Shown: piece by piece, positions 1 through 9,098 of the stretch
How positions within the stretch are numbered: the stretch's first letter is position 1
Layout: every line of letters starts with the position of its first letter
Position numbers and translations under genes: made by a program
NCBI RefSeq assembly: GCF_002968835.1
Contig: NZ_PKQK01000001.1
Span: 1,860,001 to 1,924,000 of the forward strand
Origin: Paenibacillus sp. PCH8
GTDB lineage: Bacteria > Bacillota > Bacilli > Paenibacillales > Paenibacillaceae
DNA length: 64,000 bases
Reading direction: 5' to 3'
The notes under the pieces: model-generated
What the model was told of the DNA's origin: nothing
The model's input: only the letters and a program-made list of their open reading frames with translations
The model's database searches: none

Positions 1-261
1 ACTGGGCGCATAGAACACACCCTGGCCAAGCACAAATGTGCCTCCCATCATAATCATCAGAATGATGCGAATGTTGCGGGATTTATCGCTCCAGAAGCCC
101 CAGAACGGGTTGGCGAACAGGGAGATAAAGGGCCCAATCGCCATCAGGCTGCCAATCTCCAGTTTGGTCATGCCAATCTCTTGCAGATAGAGTTGCAAGA
201 ATCCGGCGAAGATGGAGATGGCTCCATATATGAAAAAGTTATATAGTTTCAGGGAAACCAA
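1..261 (-). CDS. MFS transporter, N-terminal part (cut by window edge)
   Basis: The window holds the first 87 codons of a membrane transporter; the rest lies beyond base 1. The start is a TTG at 261 with a GAGGT ribosome site nine bases upstream. The translation has two hydrophobic helices (about residues 5-26 and 38-55) followed by NPFWGFWSDKS and then a third helix. That loop matches the conserved GxxxD-type cytoplasmic loop between helices 2 and 3 of major facilitator proteins. The LxLYNFFIYGA opening resembles the LacY/nucleoside-permease-like MFS group (YwbF-like). The substrate cannot be told from this fragment. Confidence 0.75.
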   Translation of the reverse strand, partial: MVSLKLYNFFIYGAISIFAGFLQLYLQEIGMTKLEIGSLMAIGPFISLFANPFWGFWSDKSRNIRIILMIMMGGTFVLGQGVFYAPS

Positions 262-425
262 TGAAGAATTACCTCGTGAAGGTATAGATCTGTCCAATTA
301 AGCCATTCCTTTCAGAATCATATTGTTCAATGTATCATTTGTGGTAAAGGGATTCAATGCACAGCAACCGTTTGGAGATTGAATGCGGTAACATGCACAC
401 ATCGTTGATTGAAGGAGGATACACC

Positions 426-1037
426 ATGAATACGAAAGAATGGACAGGCATTATCTTGGCCGGAGGGTTATCCAGGCGCATGTGGTCCAACAAAGCCCTG
501 CTGGAACTGAACGGTTCCGCTGTGCTGGAACAGGTCACGAACGCCATGAGACCCGCGGTATCCCGCATCATTGTTGCTGCCGGGCCGAACGTGACAGCCT
601 ACAGCGTAATGGGCTACGAATGCATCCAGGATCACTATCCGGGGAAAGGGCCTCTCGCTGGTCTTCATGCGGCACTGGACGCTTCGAATACGGATTGGAA
701 TCTGGTCTGCGCCTGCGATATGCCACTCCTGCAAACGTCCTTTTTCGATGGTATGAAAACACTGACGAATTCACATGACTCGTATGCCGCGATTGTTCCA
801 TCACTGGAAGGGCGCGTGCATCCACTTGCAGGTGCATATCACAAGCGTGTGCTCCCTGATCTGGAGCAGCGCCTGATGCAGGATCAGCTGCGGGTCACTC
901 GCTGGCTTGAAGAGATCGGTTGCCGTTATGTCCAGGCAGATGAGCTTGAGAGAGCAGGTGTCCATCATGTAGCTACACAATTGAGTAACATGAACACTCC
1001 TGAAGAATACGAGCGCATCCGTAATCAAGGCATCTGA
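426..1037 (+). CDS. mobA: Molybdenum cofactor guanylyltransferase MobA
   Basis: This 203-residue protein is predicted to link GMP from GTP to molybdopterin to give the bis-MGD precursor in the cytoplasm. The nucleotide-binding signature LAGGLSRRM is at residues 11-19 with the conserved Lys at 23, GPLAGL is at 75-80, and the metal-binding Asp of CDMP is at 98. The family consensus after RM is Gly, but here residue 20 is Trp. The ATG at 426 is chosen because GGAGGA lies just upstream; an in-frame start at 357 has no such site. The gene ends inside the convergent AraC gene, overlapping it by 13 bp. moaA of the same pathway lies at 12.7-13.7 kb, not adjacent. Confidence 0.88.
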   Translation: MNTKEWTGIILAGGLSRRMWSNKALLELNGSAVLEQVTNAMRPAVSRIIVAAGPNVTAYSVMGYECIQDHYPGKGPLAGLHAALDASNTDWNLVCACDMPLLQTSFFDGMKTLTNSHDSYAAIVPSLEGRVHPLAGAYHKRVLPDLEQRLMQDQLRVTRWLEEIGCRYVQADELERAGVHHVATQLSNMNTPEEYERIRNQGI

Positions 1038-1996
1038 CCGAAAATCGATCGGTGAGATACCGGATCACGGGATACATCTGCATGATGGTTCCGATATTGA
1101 AGCGGGCTCTGGCCTGTCCAGCGCTTGAATTGTCTGCTGAAATGAGACAGATGGGTGTACCCCAATTTCCACGCAATTTCCCCAAGAGACAGCTCTGGTT
1201 GTTCGATCAGCACTTTGGCTTCTTGCAGCTTCAGGCTGGACAGATACGCCCGCGGCGATTGTCCGAACACCTTGCGAAAGACCTGCAAACCATATCCTGG
1301 GCTGATGCCAAACGAGGATATAATCTGTTCTACTTTGACCGTGGATACACTGCCTTCTTTGGTCCGAAGTTGGGCATAGAATGCCTGCTTGATCGCCTCC
1401 GCTATAGCTCCCGCATAGTGCATGGCCGTTGGGGCTGGCGCGTGTGAAGCAGTGATGGAAGTGGTGGACTCAGGTTCATTGTCAGCGGCTTGAGACAACA
1501 GGGCGAACAATTCAAACATGCGTGCCTGCATGATCATTTTGTCGGTGGACGTGTAGGCCTCGGTTATGTTAATCATGCCCATCCAGTTCTCCAGCACAAC
1601 ACGAATCTTCATATTATCTGCCGTACCTGCTGCGTAGATTCTACTATGTTGTGACATCAACTTCAGGATGAAGACGGGATCATCCACATTAAAATGAGCG
1701 CTGAAATAAGTCATGCCTTCCGTAGATATGCATTGATTCGTATGTTTGAATCCGGGAGGGATGAGGAGAATGGAACCTTCCTCCACGGTATAGGTGTAGC
1801 CATGAATGACACTTTCCTGAGTGCCTTCGATAATCAACATAATTTCAAAGCCCGGATGTGATTCCTCCGGCATCGCCCATCCAAATGGAACTTGTTGGCT
1901 GTGCGCACCATAGAATTTAATGTTACAGTCGATAATAGGCAGCCAGTGGGCCAGCGTATGGTGGGGCATTTCTCGGAGCTGGGATCGGATATCCAT
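1025..1996 (-). CDS. AraC-family transcriptional regulator with cupin-like sensor domain
   Basis: The protein has 323 residues. The N-terminal half (about 40-140) reads as a small beta-barrel ligand domain, with PGFEIMLIIEG and EGSILLIPPGFKH typical of AraC-type cupin arms. The C-terminal 100 residues carry the AraC double helix-turn-helix, the second one in SLGEIAWKLGYTHLSHFSRQ. The start at 1996 has GAGGTG seven bases upstream; longer in-frame starts lack a site. It is divergent from the GH42 gene at 2243, so it most likely senses a sugar and controls that gene. The sugar is not identifiable from sequence. Confidence 0.85.
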   Translation of the reverse strand: MDIRSQLREMPHHTLAHWLPIIDCNIKFYGAHSQQVPFGWAMPEESHPGFEIMLIIEGTQESVIHGYTYTVEEGSILLIPPGFKHTNQCISTEGMTYFSAHFNVDDPVFILKLMSQHSRIYAAGTADNMKIRVVLENWMGMINITEAYTSTDKMIMQARMFELFALLSQAADNEPESTTSITASHAPAPTAMHYAGAIAEAIKQAFYAQLRTKEGSVSTVKVEQIISSFGISPGYGLQVFRKVFGQSPRAYLSSLKLQEAKVLIEQPELSLGEIAWKLGYTHLSHFSRQFKRWTGQSPLQYRNHHADVSRDPVSHRSIFGQMP

Positions 1997-2156
1997 TATA
2001 TTCACCTCGGAAAAGGGTAAAAACAACTCGCCTTGTACAATCGGCACTCCTAGTATACTTCATTATAATCAGTTTAACGCGAGCATGGATAATTCATGGT
2101 ATGCAGCGGTATTAGATGGTGCTCGTGAACAATCAATATGCAATAACCGATAATAT

Positions 2157-2170
2157 TGTAAACGCTACCA
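2157..2170 (+). promoter_or_regulatory. cre-like catabolite repression site
   Basis: TGTAAACGCTACCA fits the 14-base CcpA consensus TGWAANCGNTNWCA with one mismatch (C for W at position 12). It sits 73 bp before the GH42 start, in the gap between the divergent AraC and GH42 genes, where CcpA would repress sugar use when glucose is present. Confidence 0.5.
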
Positions 2171-2242
2171 TTACGGACTGGAATATGTCAACTCATGTAC
2201 ATGTCAAGCAGACACATTTTCCGTCAAAAAGGAGACCGAATC

Positions 2243-4246
2243 ATGGACAAATTATTATATGGTGTAGCTTATTATGATGAATATATGCCTTACGAAAGAT
2301 TGGACAAGGACATTCAGATGATGAAGGATGCAGGAATCAACGTGGTCCGCATTGCAGAATCGACCTGGAGCACCCATGAACCGCAGAATGGTGTATTTGA
2401 CTTCTCTTCCGTGGATCGTGTGCTGGATGCCATGCATGAGGCGGGGATTCAGGTCATCGTTGGCACACCAACGTATGCTGTTCCCACGTGGATGGTCAAG
2501 GAACACCCTGACGTTCTGGCTACCACCTCACAAGGACCTGGCAAATACGGTGCAAGACAGATCATGGACATTACCCATCCAGCCTATCTATTCTATGCCG
2601 AGCGAATCATCCGTAAGTTAATCTCTCGGGTAAGCACACATCCAGCTGTGATCGGTTACCAGACGGACAATGAAACGAAGCATTACAATACCGCCGGAGA
2701 TAATGTACAACTGCAATTCGTCAAATATATGCGTAACAAGTTCAGCTCTCTGGAGGAGTTGAACAAGGAATTCGGCCTCGACTACTGGAGTAATCGGATC
2801 AATAGCTGGGAGGACTTTCCGTCTGTTGTGGGCACGATTAACGGCAGTCTCGGTGCAGAGTTTGCCAAGTTCCAGCGACAGCTGGTAACGGACTTTCTCG
2901 CATGGCAAGTCGGGATTGTGAATGAGTACAAACAGGAAGGACAGTTTGTTACCCAGAACTTTGACTTCGATTGGCGTGGGTATTCCTACGGCATTCAAGG
3001 GGATGTGGATCATTTTGCCGCATCGAAACCTTTTGACATCACCAGTGTGGACATCTATCATCCTTCCCAGGATGATCTGACCGGCATTGAGATTTCATTC
3101 GGCGGGGACGTGGCGCGTTCCACCAAACAATCGAACTATCTTGTACTGGAGACCGAAGCACAGGCATTCTGTCACTGGGTTCCTTATCCGGGGCAACTTC
3201 GATTACAGGCTTTCAGTCATCTGGCATCTGGAGCGAACATGGTCGCCTACTGGCACTGGCATTCGTTGCACAATTCGTTTGAGACGTACTGGAAAGGCTT
3301 GCTCAGTCATGATTTCGAACCGAATCCGGTGTACAACGAAGCGAAGACCATTGGCCGGGATTTTGCCAGACTTAGTCCGAAGCTTGTTAATCTCAAGAAG
3401 AAGAATCGGGTGGCTGTTCTGTTCAGCAATGAGGCACTGACTTCGATCAAGTGGTTTGGCTTTAACTTCACCAGTGACAAGACCTACAATGACGTGGTGC
3501 GCTGGATGTACGATGAATTATATAAAATGAATATTGGCTGTGACCTTATCGACCCGTCAGTTGAGAGTTATGCGGAATATGATGTGCTTGTTGTACCTGC
3601 CTTGTATGCCGCCTCGGATGCATTGCTGGAAAAATTGAACCAATTCGTAGAGGATGGCGGACATATCGTCTACTCGTTCAAAAGCGGATTTGCGAATGAG
3701 CATATCAAGGTACGCTCTACCCGCCAGCCCGGCCTGATCAGTGAGGCATGCGGGATCAGTTATAACCTTTTTGTAGAGCCGAAGCATGTGTCGCTACGCG
3801 ATGATCCATTCCAGGTCGGTGAGGAGCAGAACCAGGTTCACACCTGGATGGAGCTGATTACGCCGACAACGGCTGAAGTACTTGCATGGTACGGCCATCC
3901 ACATTGGGGTGAATATGCGGCGATTACTCAGAACAGCTATGGCAATGGCAAAGCAACCTATGTCGGTTGTTACACCAGTTCAGCGGTGATTCGCAAGGTG
4001 CTGGAGCGTGTGATGAAGGAAGCGGGCGTATGGGGAGCTGATCAGGAACTGGCTTTTCCGATCATTGTGAAGACAGGTGTGAACGATCAAGGGAACACGA
4101 TTCGCTACTATTTCAATTATGCGGATGAGGCAACTTCCTTTGTGAATGCTTATGGGGAAGGTACCGAACTTCTGGCTGGAACCCTGATTGCTGCGGGAGA
4201 GAAGATCGAACTGGAGCCGTGGGGCATACGGATTATTGAACAATAA
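2243..4246 (+). CDS. Beta-galactosidase, glycoside hydrolase family 42
   Basis: The 667-residue protein has the full GH42 layout: a TIM barrel in the first 370 residues, a Rossmann-like trimerisation domain (about 390-600) and a small C-terminal beta domain ending in EPWGIRIIE. The acid/base Glu is at 144 in GYQTDNE, and the nucleophile is most likely Glu303 in YLVLETEAQ. There is no signal peptide, so it should act in the cytoplasm on imported beta-galactosides or galacto-oligosaccharides. The ATG at 2243 follows AAAGGAG; the upstream in-frame ATG at 2195 has no ribosome site. The neighbouring AraC regulator, two-component system and sugar ABC transporter fit one uptake and degradation module. 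Whether the substrate is lactose, a galactan fragment or an arabinoside cannot be decided. Confidence 0.92.
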   Translation: MDKLLYGVAYYDEYMPYERLDKDIQMMKDAGINVVRIAESTWSTHEPQNGVFDFSSVDRVLDAMHEAGIQVIVGTPTYAVPTWMVKEHPDVLATTSQGPGKYGARQIMDITHPAYLFYAERIIRKLISRVSTHPAVIGYQTDNETKHYNTAGDNVQLQFVKYMRNKFSSLEELNKEFGLDYWSNRINSWEDFPSVVGTINGSLGAEFAKFQRQLVTDFLAWQVGIVNEYKQEGQFVTQNFDFDWRGYSYGIQGDVDHFAASKPFDITSVDIYHPSQDDLTGIEISFGGDVARSTKQSNYLVLETEAQAFCHWVPYPGQLRLQAFSHLASGANMVAYWHWHSLHNSFETYWKGLLSHDFEPNPVYNEAKTIGRDFARLSPKLVNLKKKNRVAVLFSNEALTSIKWFGFNFTSDKTYNDVVRWMYDELYKMNIGCDLIDPSVESYAEYDVLVVPALYAASDALLEKLNQFVEDGGHIVYSFKSGFANEHIKVRSTRQPGLISEACGISYNLFVEPKHVSLRDDPFQVGEEQNQVHTWMELITPTTAEVLAWYGHPHWGEYAAITQNSYGNGKATYVGCYTSSAVIRKVLERVMKEAGVWGADQELAFPIIVKTGVNDQGNTIRYYFNYADEATSFVNAYGEGTELLAGTLIAAGEKIELEPWGIRIIEQ

Positions 4247-4276
4247 TAGGAAATAATAGAGTAGGCAAGGGATGTT

Positions 4277-4496
4277 GAACTATAAATTTACACAAAAACG
4301 GAGATGACAGAAATAACCTGAGGAAGCGGAGCTAAAAGCTTTCTGAAAGAAAGCTGCATCGGAAGCATACATCTCGCCTTTATCACCGGATTTTCCCCTT
4401 AGATAAGGGAATCAAAAAATCTGGTGATAACAGCGATCAGAAGGTTGTTCTGAACACGTAGTGATCTCGTGTAACCATTCATTCTATTGTATAACG
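4277..4496 (+). repeat. Structured palindromic element, copy A
   Basis: This is one of three related intergenic elements (copies B and C flank glyA). Its ends are near-inverted (TATAAATTTACAC near the left edge, GTGTAACC near the right). A hairpin near 4339-4357 (AGCTTTC...GAAAGCT) is followed by a core of two nested helices. The outer helix pairs 4380-4392 with 4418-4430, and the inner pairs 4396-4401 with 4404-4409. GATAACAGCGATC follows the core and is shared with copy B, nearly with C. It lies between the GH42 gene and the sensor kinase gene. Function unknown. Confidence 0.6.
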
Positions 4497-4532
4497 TGAT
4501 ATTTTAACATTTCCAAACGAATATAAAGACCA

Positions 4533-4567
4533 AAGCGCCCTCGGCTTCCATGCTGGGGCGTTTGTCT
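4533..4567 (+). terminator. Rho-independent terminator after GH42 region
   Basis: AAGCGCCC pairs with GGGCGTTT across a 15-base loop, followed by a T-rich stretch. It lies just ahead of the kinase ribosome site, so it separates the GH42 transcript from the two-component genes. Confidence 0.6.
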
Positions 4568-4593
4568 TATTTGAGCTCAGGAGTGGATGCGCT

Positions 4594-6381
4594 GTGTTTA
4601 CCGAAGCATATCGGAAGCTGACAGATCCTTTCAAACGCAGCATTCGCAATAAATTGATTCTGACCATGACGTTACTGGCCGTTCTGCCCGTCATTGCCAT
4701 GACCGCTATGGCGGCCGAGAATACCCGTTCTTCCATGGAAGAGGAGATTATGGAGACGAACCGTGCGAACATGAACTGGGCCTCTATCTATCTGGGTGAA
4801 CAGTTTGCCCGCATGAACAATATTATCTACTCGATCCAGATCAGTGACGAATTGCATCAATATCTGGCATTGAATCAGGAAGCGCCGGCAGCCAGTCGAT
4901 TCGATGAACAGAAGGCCGTGTTCAATATGTTGAACAGTGTATACTACTCCGCGGGCAATTATGTATTTGGCGTGGAACTGTACTTGAAGGAATTGGACAC
5001 CTTGTTCACCTTCAACTCCATGGATTCCCGCATCAGAGCGGTATCCGAAATTCCGGCAGGCTATCATGAACTTTTTGCACAACATAAAGATTTTACAATT
5101 ATGAATGATCCTGACGATCCGCAAAAGTTTCACATGACCCGTAGTATGAATCGCTTCGAGGATCAGGCACAGATTGGCGCCATCAGTCTGGAGGTCAAGT
5201 GGGCGGAGTTCAATCAGACCCTGGAGCTGTTGGATAGCCGGGGAGACTATGCAGTATACATTGCCGACAGCACGGGAAGTCCGGTCTATCAGCCGAACCA
5301 GGAGATTCAGCCGTCTGCGGAAGCAATGGAGAAAATGGCAGGCACGCAAGAAAGTTCGGGCTTCATCCGTACAGCCAAGGAATACGTATTCTTTCAATCC
5401 ATTGAGCCCTCAGGACTGCGTGTGATCAAGATTGTACCTGCCCATGTCATTAATGAAAGTGCCTTGGAGACGATGAAATACGGATTGGTTGTGGGTGGCC
5501 TCGCAACCATCATCTCTATTGGAATAGCTGCGTTCGTGGCTTGGCGTACATCGAAGCCCATTGTCAGACTGGCGAATGCCATGAAGGGTATCCAGCTGAT
5601 TAAGGACAGGGAAGTGGTACGAAGCGGCAGGGTAGATGAGATTGGTCTACTGGAGAAAAATCTGCACGGTATGGCAAGCCGCATTCGGGAACACATTCGG
5701 GACAACTACCTGATGAATCTGGAGAAGCAGACGGCTGAACTCAAAGCGTTACAATCCCAGATCCACCCACATTTTCTGCAAAATACATTGCAAATGATTG
5801 GCGGTATGGTCTACTCGCAGAAACCGGCAGATAGTTACAAAGTCATTCGAGCATTAAGCGAGATGTTTCGTTACATTGTGCGAGCGCCGGATGGACTTGT
5901 GCCCCTACAGTCTGAACTGGACCAGCTGGAGCATTATATGCTCATTCAAAAGCAACGTTTTGCCGGCAGACTTGAATATACACTGGAGATTACCGGAGAA
6001 CTTCGGGAATGTTATATTCCCAAGTTGTCTCTGCAACCGATTGTGGAGAATGCATTTTTGCATGGTTTGGAGAAGAAACAAGGGGAGTGGAAGCTGGGCA
6101 TTGCGGTTGTCCGTAAGCAGAATGACGTAACCATTCAAATTGGGGATAACGGCGTGGGCATGGATGCCGAGAAGCTGGCAGAGATGCAATCGAGACTGGA
6201 GCGACTCACCCGGCAGGCAGACAGGGTATGGAGTTCAGGAACAAGTATTGGACTCGTCAATGCAGCCTCACGAATGGTGATGCATTTTGGGCCTGAATAT
6301 GGCATGAGCATGGAAAGTGAACACGGACAGGGGACGAGAGTGATCGTGCGAATCCCCTGCAATACAGGAGGCGAAGCCTGA
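4594..6381 (+). CDS. YesM-type membrane sensor histidine kinase
   Basis: The 595-residue protein has a membrane helix at about 21-41, an extracellular sensor region (about 42-290), a second helix at 296-317, a HAMP segment (318-370), and a His_kinase domain with the phosphoacceptor region QIHPHFLQN (His391). An ATPase domain follows with the N-box NAFLHGLE and GDNGVGM. The start is GTG at 4594 after CAGGAGTG. The stop shares one base with the start of the response regulator at 6381, so the two are translationally coupled. This LytS/YesM class usually pairs with AraC-type response regulators and controls sugar ABC transporters, which is the arrangement here. Confidence 0.92.
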   Translation: MFTEAYRKLTDPFKRSIRNKLILTMTLLAVLPVIAMTAMAAENTRSSMEEEIMETNRANMNWASIYLGEQFARMNNIIYSIQISDELHQYLALNQEAPAASRFDEQKAVFNMLNSVYYSAGNYVFGVELYLKELDTLFTFNSMDSRIRAVSEIPAGYHELFAQHKDFTIMNDPDDPQKFHMTRSMNRFEDQAQIGAISLEVKWAEFNQTLELLDSRGDYAVYIADSTGSPVYQPNQEIQPSAEAMEKMAGTQESSGFIRTAKEYVFFQSIEPSGLRVIKIVPAHVINESALETMKYGLVVGGLATIISIGIAAFVAWRTSKPIVRLANAMKGIQLIKDREVVRSGRVDEIGLLEKNLHGMASRIREHIRDNYLMNLEKQTAELKALQSQIHPHFLQNTLQMIGGMVYSQKPADSYKVIRALSEMFRYIVRAPDGLVPLQSELDQLEHYMLIQKQRFAGRLEYTLEITGELRECYIPKLSLQPIVENAFLHGLEKKQGEWKLGIAVVRKQNDVTIQIGDNGVGMDAEKLAEMQSRLERLTRQADRVWSSGTSIGLVNAASRMVMHFGPEYGMSMESEHGQGTRVIVRIPCNTGGEA

Positions 6382-7490
6382 TGAACAAGGAGCCGTATAG
6401 AGTACTGTTAGTGGACGATGAACCATGGAACCGGGATATTTTGCGCAGCCTTGGAGATTGGATGGAGCTCGGTATGGCCGTTGCAGGTGAGGCAGAGGAT
6501 GGTGAACAGGCCATACAACTGGTTAAGCAGCTTCAGCCTCACATTATTATTACAGACATGCGCATGCCCGGTACGGATGGTGTGGAGCTGTTACAGACAT
6601 TGAGCGGACAATACCCGCAGATCAAGGTGATCGTGGTCAGTGGATATGATGATTTCAATTATGCGAAACATGCGATCCGCCATCGGGCTGCCGATTATCT
6701 GCTCAAACCGGTGAATCCAGATGAGTTGAACGGGGTGCTGGCGAAGTGTGCAAGGGAATTGGAAAAGGCTGAATCCGCGCCTGAATCGTGGGAAGCCTAC
6801 CCGTCTTCGTTCGCGGGTGAGTTCACCTTGTTGCAGCAGCAGGCCCGCCTGCGATTTAATGATCTGAATCTCCAGAGTCTGCGGGAATGGTTCCAACAGT
6901 TGCAGCAGAAGCTGGAACATTGCGAGATCCACAGACCCCGGCAACTTGGGCGGGTAGCCTATGAGTTAAAGGCCTTGCTAGATGAACTATGCGTCTCCAA
7001 CGGCTTATGTGATCGGCCAGAGGTAACCGCGTTACCTTCTTCGACAGCGCTGGCATCCATACCGGCCGCAATGGATTGGATATCAGCCCCGTATTACGAG
7101 GCTTTGGAACAGTTGATCTCACAGCGCAAGTTCAAGAACAAGCTGAACCTGGACGAGGTGAAGCAGTATATGGAGCAGCACTGTATGGAGATGATTACGC
7201 TGGAACAGCTCGCCCAGATCTTTTTTGTCAGTAAAGAATATCTCAGCAAGGTATTTAAGAAGGAGTATGAGGTGAATGTGACCGATTATGTTGTCCGGTT
7301 ACGTATGACGAGAGCGAAGGAATGGGTGATGGATGATCAGATTCCATTCAAACATATTGCCGAGATGACAGGTTATGAGGATGTGTCCTATTTCTATCGG
7401 GTGTTCAAGAAACATTTCGGAGTTTCACCGGGAGAGATGCGGAAGGGACAACCTCGGTTGTCAGGCAATCCAGGCAATAGCACGGAATGA
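6381..7490 (+). CDS. YesN-type response regulator with AraC DNA-binding domain
   Basis: The 369-residue protein has a receiver domain at 1-120, with the acidic pair Asp12/Asp13, the phosphorylation site Asp59 in TDMRMPG and Lys109 in LLKP. A linker follows, then an AraC double helix-turn-helix in the last 110 residues (LEQLAQIFFVSKEYLSKVF and FKHIAEMTGYEDVSYFYRVF). It is coupled to the kinase upstream. The binding-protein gene 148 bp downstream is its most likely target. Confidence 0.92.
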   Translation: MNKEPYRVLLVDDEPWNRDILRSLGDWMELGMAVAGEAEDGEQAIQLVKQLQPHIIITDMRMPGTDGVELLQTLSGQYPQIKVIVVSGYDDFNYAKHAIRHRAADYLLKPVNPDELNGVLAKCARELEKAESAPESWEAYPSSFAGEFTLLQQQARLRFNDLNLQSLREWFQQLQQKLEHCEIHRPRQLGRVAYELKALLDELCVSNGLCDRPEVTALPSSTALASIPAAMDWISAPYYEALEQLISQRKFKNKLNLDEVKQYMEQHCMEMITLEQLAQIFFVSKEYLSKVFKKEYEVNVTDYVVRLRMTRAKEWVMDDQIPFKHIAEMTGYEDVSYFYRVFKKHFGVSPGEMRKGQPRLSGNPGNSTE

Positions 7491-7559
7491 GTCGTTCGAG
7501 GAAGCACTTGTGGTTGGATTAAGGTTTAAAATAATCCAATACATGAGTCTAATTTTGTC

Positions 7560-7591
7560 CAATGAAGCGCTTTCATTGTCCGGTATATAAT
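7560..7591 (+). promoter_or_regulatory. Probable promoter/operator of the sugar ABC genes
   Basis: A perfect TATAAT lies at 7586-7591, 46 bp before the binding-protein start. Just upstream is an imperfect palindrome around AATGAAGCGCTTTCATT, which resembles a cre site with one base missing. No good -35 hexamer is visible, which fits activation by the upstream response regulator. The assignment as a cre site is doubtful. Confidence 0.4.
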
Positions 7592-7637
7592 GAGCCTATG
7601 AAAGACAAACCAGTTACACACCGGGAGGTCATAAGAG

Positions 7638-8918
7638 ATGAAAGTATGGAAAAGCGTAGCAAGTGCGGTACTGGTCAGTGTTCTGCTCGCAGGTTGCGGC
7701 TCCAATGCAGGAACGGACAATGGGCAGGAGGAATCAGCATCAGGCAGCACGGTGTCACTCAAAGTATTCATTGCACAACCTCGGCTGAAAGAACATTACG
7801 ATAAATATATAGAACAGTTCAAAGCCAAGGAGAAAGCAGAGAAAAACATCGAGGTCAATGTACAGCTGGAGATGCCGCCAGCAGACAATGCGCCCCAGAT
7901 TCTGAAGACACGACTGGCATCCAATGATGCACCGGATGTGTTCGCTCTGCATGCAGTCAATGAGATTCCACCGTTTAGCAAAGCGGGTTATCTGGAAGAC
8001 CTGTCGGGCCAACCTTTTGTCGATAAGTTGCTGGATTCTGTTAAACCTTCCGTAACGGATGCGGAGGGCAAAGTCGTAGCTGTTCCATTGGAAACGGTAT
8101 CATGGGGCTATCTGTACAATAAAGATATTTTCGAAGAGCAAGGGCTGGAAGTGCCAACGACTTTAACGGAAATGAAAGCGGTCGTGGAGAAACTCAAAGC
8201 AGCCAACATTACACCGTTTGAACTGTCCTACAAAGAAGCCTGGATTCCGCAATTATTCCTGCCACTTACCGTGGGTGCATTAACTCAGTCTGAGCACAAA
8301 GACTTCGTGGAGAAGATGAATCAGGATCAGGGCTCCTTCTCCGATATGAAAGCATTGTTCGATATCTTCGATCTCGTCAATGCCAATGGAACGGACAAAG
8401 CGCTGGAAGTGGGCGGAGATGATGGTTCAGCAGCCTTCGCATCAGGAAGCGCCGCGATGTGGATTCAGGGACCATGGTTTGCCGAAACCATTCTGAAGTC
8501 CAACCCGGACTTGAACTTTGGTGTAGCACCAATGCCGATCAATGACAATCCGGATGATACCAAAATCAATCTGAGCACCTCCACTTCACTGGCAGTATCG
8601 TCATCTAGCAAAAACAAAGAAGTGGCACTCGATTTCGTGAACTACATTCTCGATGACAAGGATTCAAGTGCATTCTTCGAAGCACTCAAGTTCAATCCGA
8701 TTGCCAAGATCCATGACTTCAAGAGCTTCCCGTGGGTAGACGATGCCCAGAAATATGTGAGTGAAGGTAAAGCTTATGAGGACCCATCCCTCCCTCAAGC
8801 GGTGAAAGACGAGTCAGGCAAAGCGTTGCAAGGCTACTACTCTGGGCAATTAAATAAACAGCAGGTTATCGATGCACTCGACAAGGCGTGGAAATCGTAC
8901 AACAAAGTCAACAAGTAA
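7638..8918 (+). CDS. Sugar ABC transporter substrate-binding lipoprotein
   Basis: The 426-residue protein begins with a lipoprotein signal; LLAGC ends at Cys20, which would be lipidated and anchor it outside the membrane. The remainder has the type 1 extracellular solute-binding fold (SBP family 1), with motifs such as NDAPDVFALHAVNEI, YNKDIFEEQGLEVPTTLTEM and GSAAMWIQGPWFAE. GGGAGG precedes the ATG. Two permease genes follow, but no ATPase gene is present, so it probably shares an MsmX-type ATPase encoded elsewhere. Context suggests a beta-galactoside or related oligosaccharide. Confidence 0.92.
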   Translation: MKVWKSVASAVLVSVLLAGCGSNAGTDNGQEESASGSTVSLKVFIAQPRLKEHYDKYIEQFKAKEKAEKNIEVNVQLEMPPADNAPQILKTRLASNDAPDVFALHAVNEIPPFSKAGYLEDLSGQPFVDKLLDSVKPSVTDAEGKVVAVPLETVSWGYLYNKDIFEEQGLEVPTTLTEMKAVVEKLKAANITPFELSYKEAWIPQLFLPLTVGALTQSEHKDFVEKMNQDQGSFSDMKALFDIFDLVNANGTDKALEVGGDDGSAAFASGSAAMWIQGPWFAETILKSNPDLNFGVAPMPINDNPDDTKINLSTSTSLAVSSSSKNKEVALDFVNYILDDKDSSAFFEALKFNPIAKIHDFKSFPWVDDAQKYVSEGKAYEDPSLPQAVKDESGKALQGYYSGQLNKQQVIDALDKAWKSYNKVNK

Positions 8919-8935
8919 GGAGATGCGAGGAATGT

Positions 8936-8999
8936 AGTACCCGCTTTTGTTGGCAAAATCTCAACGGTTTTGGGGTTTTGTCAACAAATAGGCGGTACT
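8936..8999 (+). promoter_or_regulatory. Long intercistronic stem-loop between binding protein and permease
   Basis: AGTACC at 8936 and GGTACT ending at 8999 bracket a second pairing of TTTTGTTGGCAAAA with TTTTGTCAACAAA, giving one long interrupted stem. No T-run follows directly. Such stems after binding-protein genes often protect the upstream mRNA or reduce read-through, giving more binding protein than permease. That role here is inferred. Confidence 0.55.
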
Positions 9000-9098
9000 T
9001 TATTTCGTCGCAGTCTCCAAGCAGGTGATACGGCAGGCAGAACGTCCTTCGTTCCCCCGTTTACGATCATCCGCTTCGAGTGAAAAGGGGGAGAACCT

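Noticed and set aside
4672..5397. 241-codon minus-strand frame
   Set aside because: Antisense to the sensor kinase, no start context, composition of a shadow frame.
7560..7578. cre site at the sugar ABC promoter
   Set aside because: The palindrome lacks one base compared with the cre consensus, so spacing between half-sites is wrong; kept only as a possible operator.
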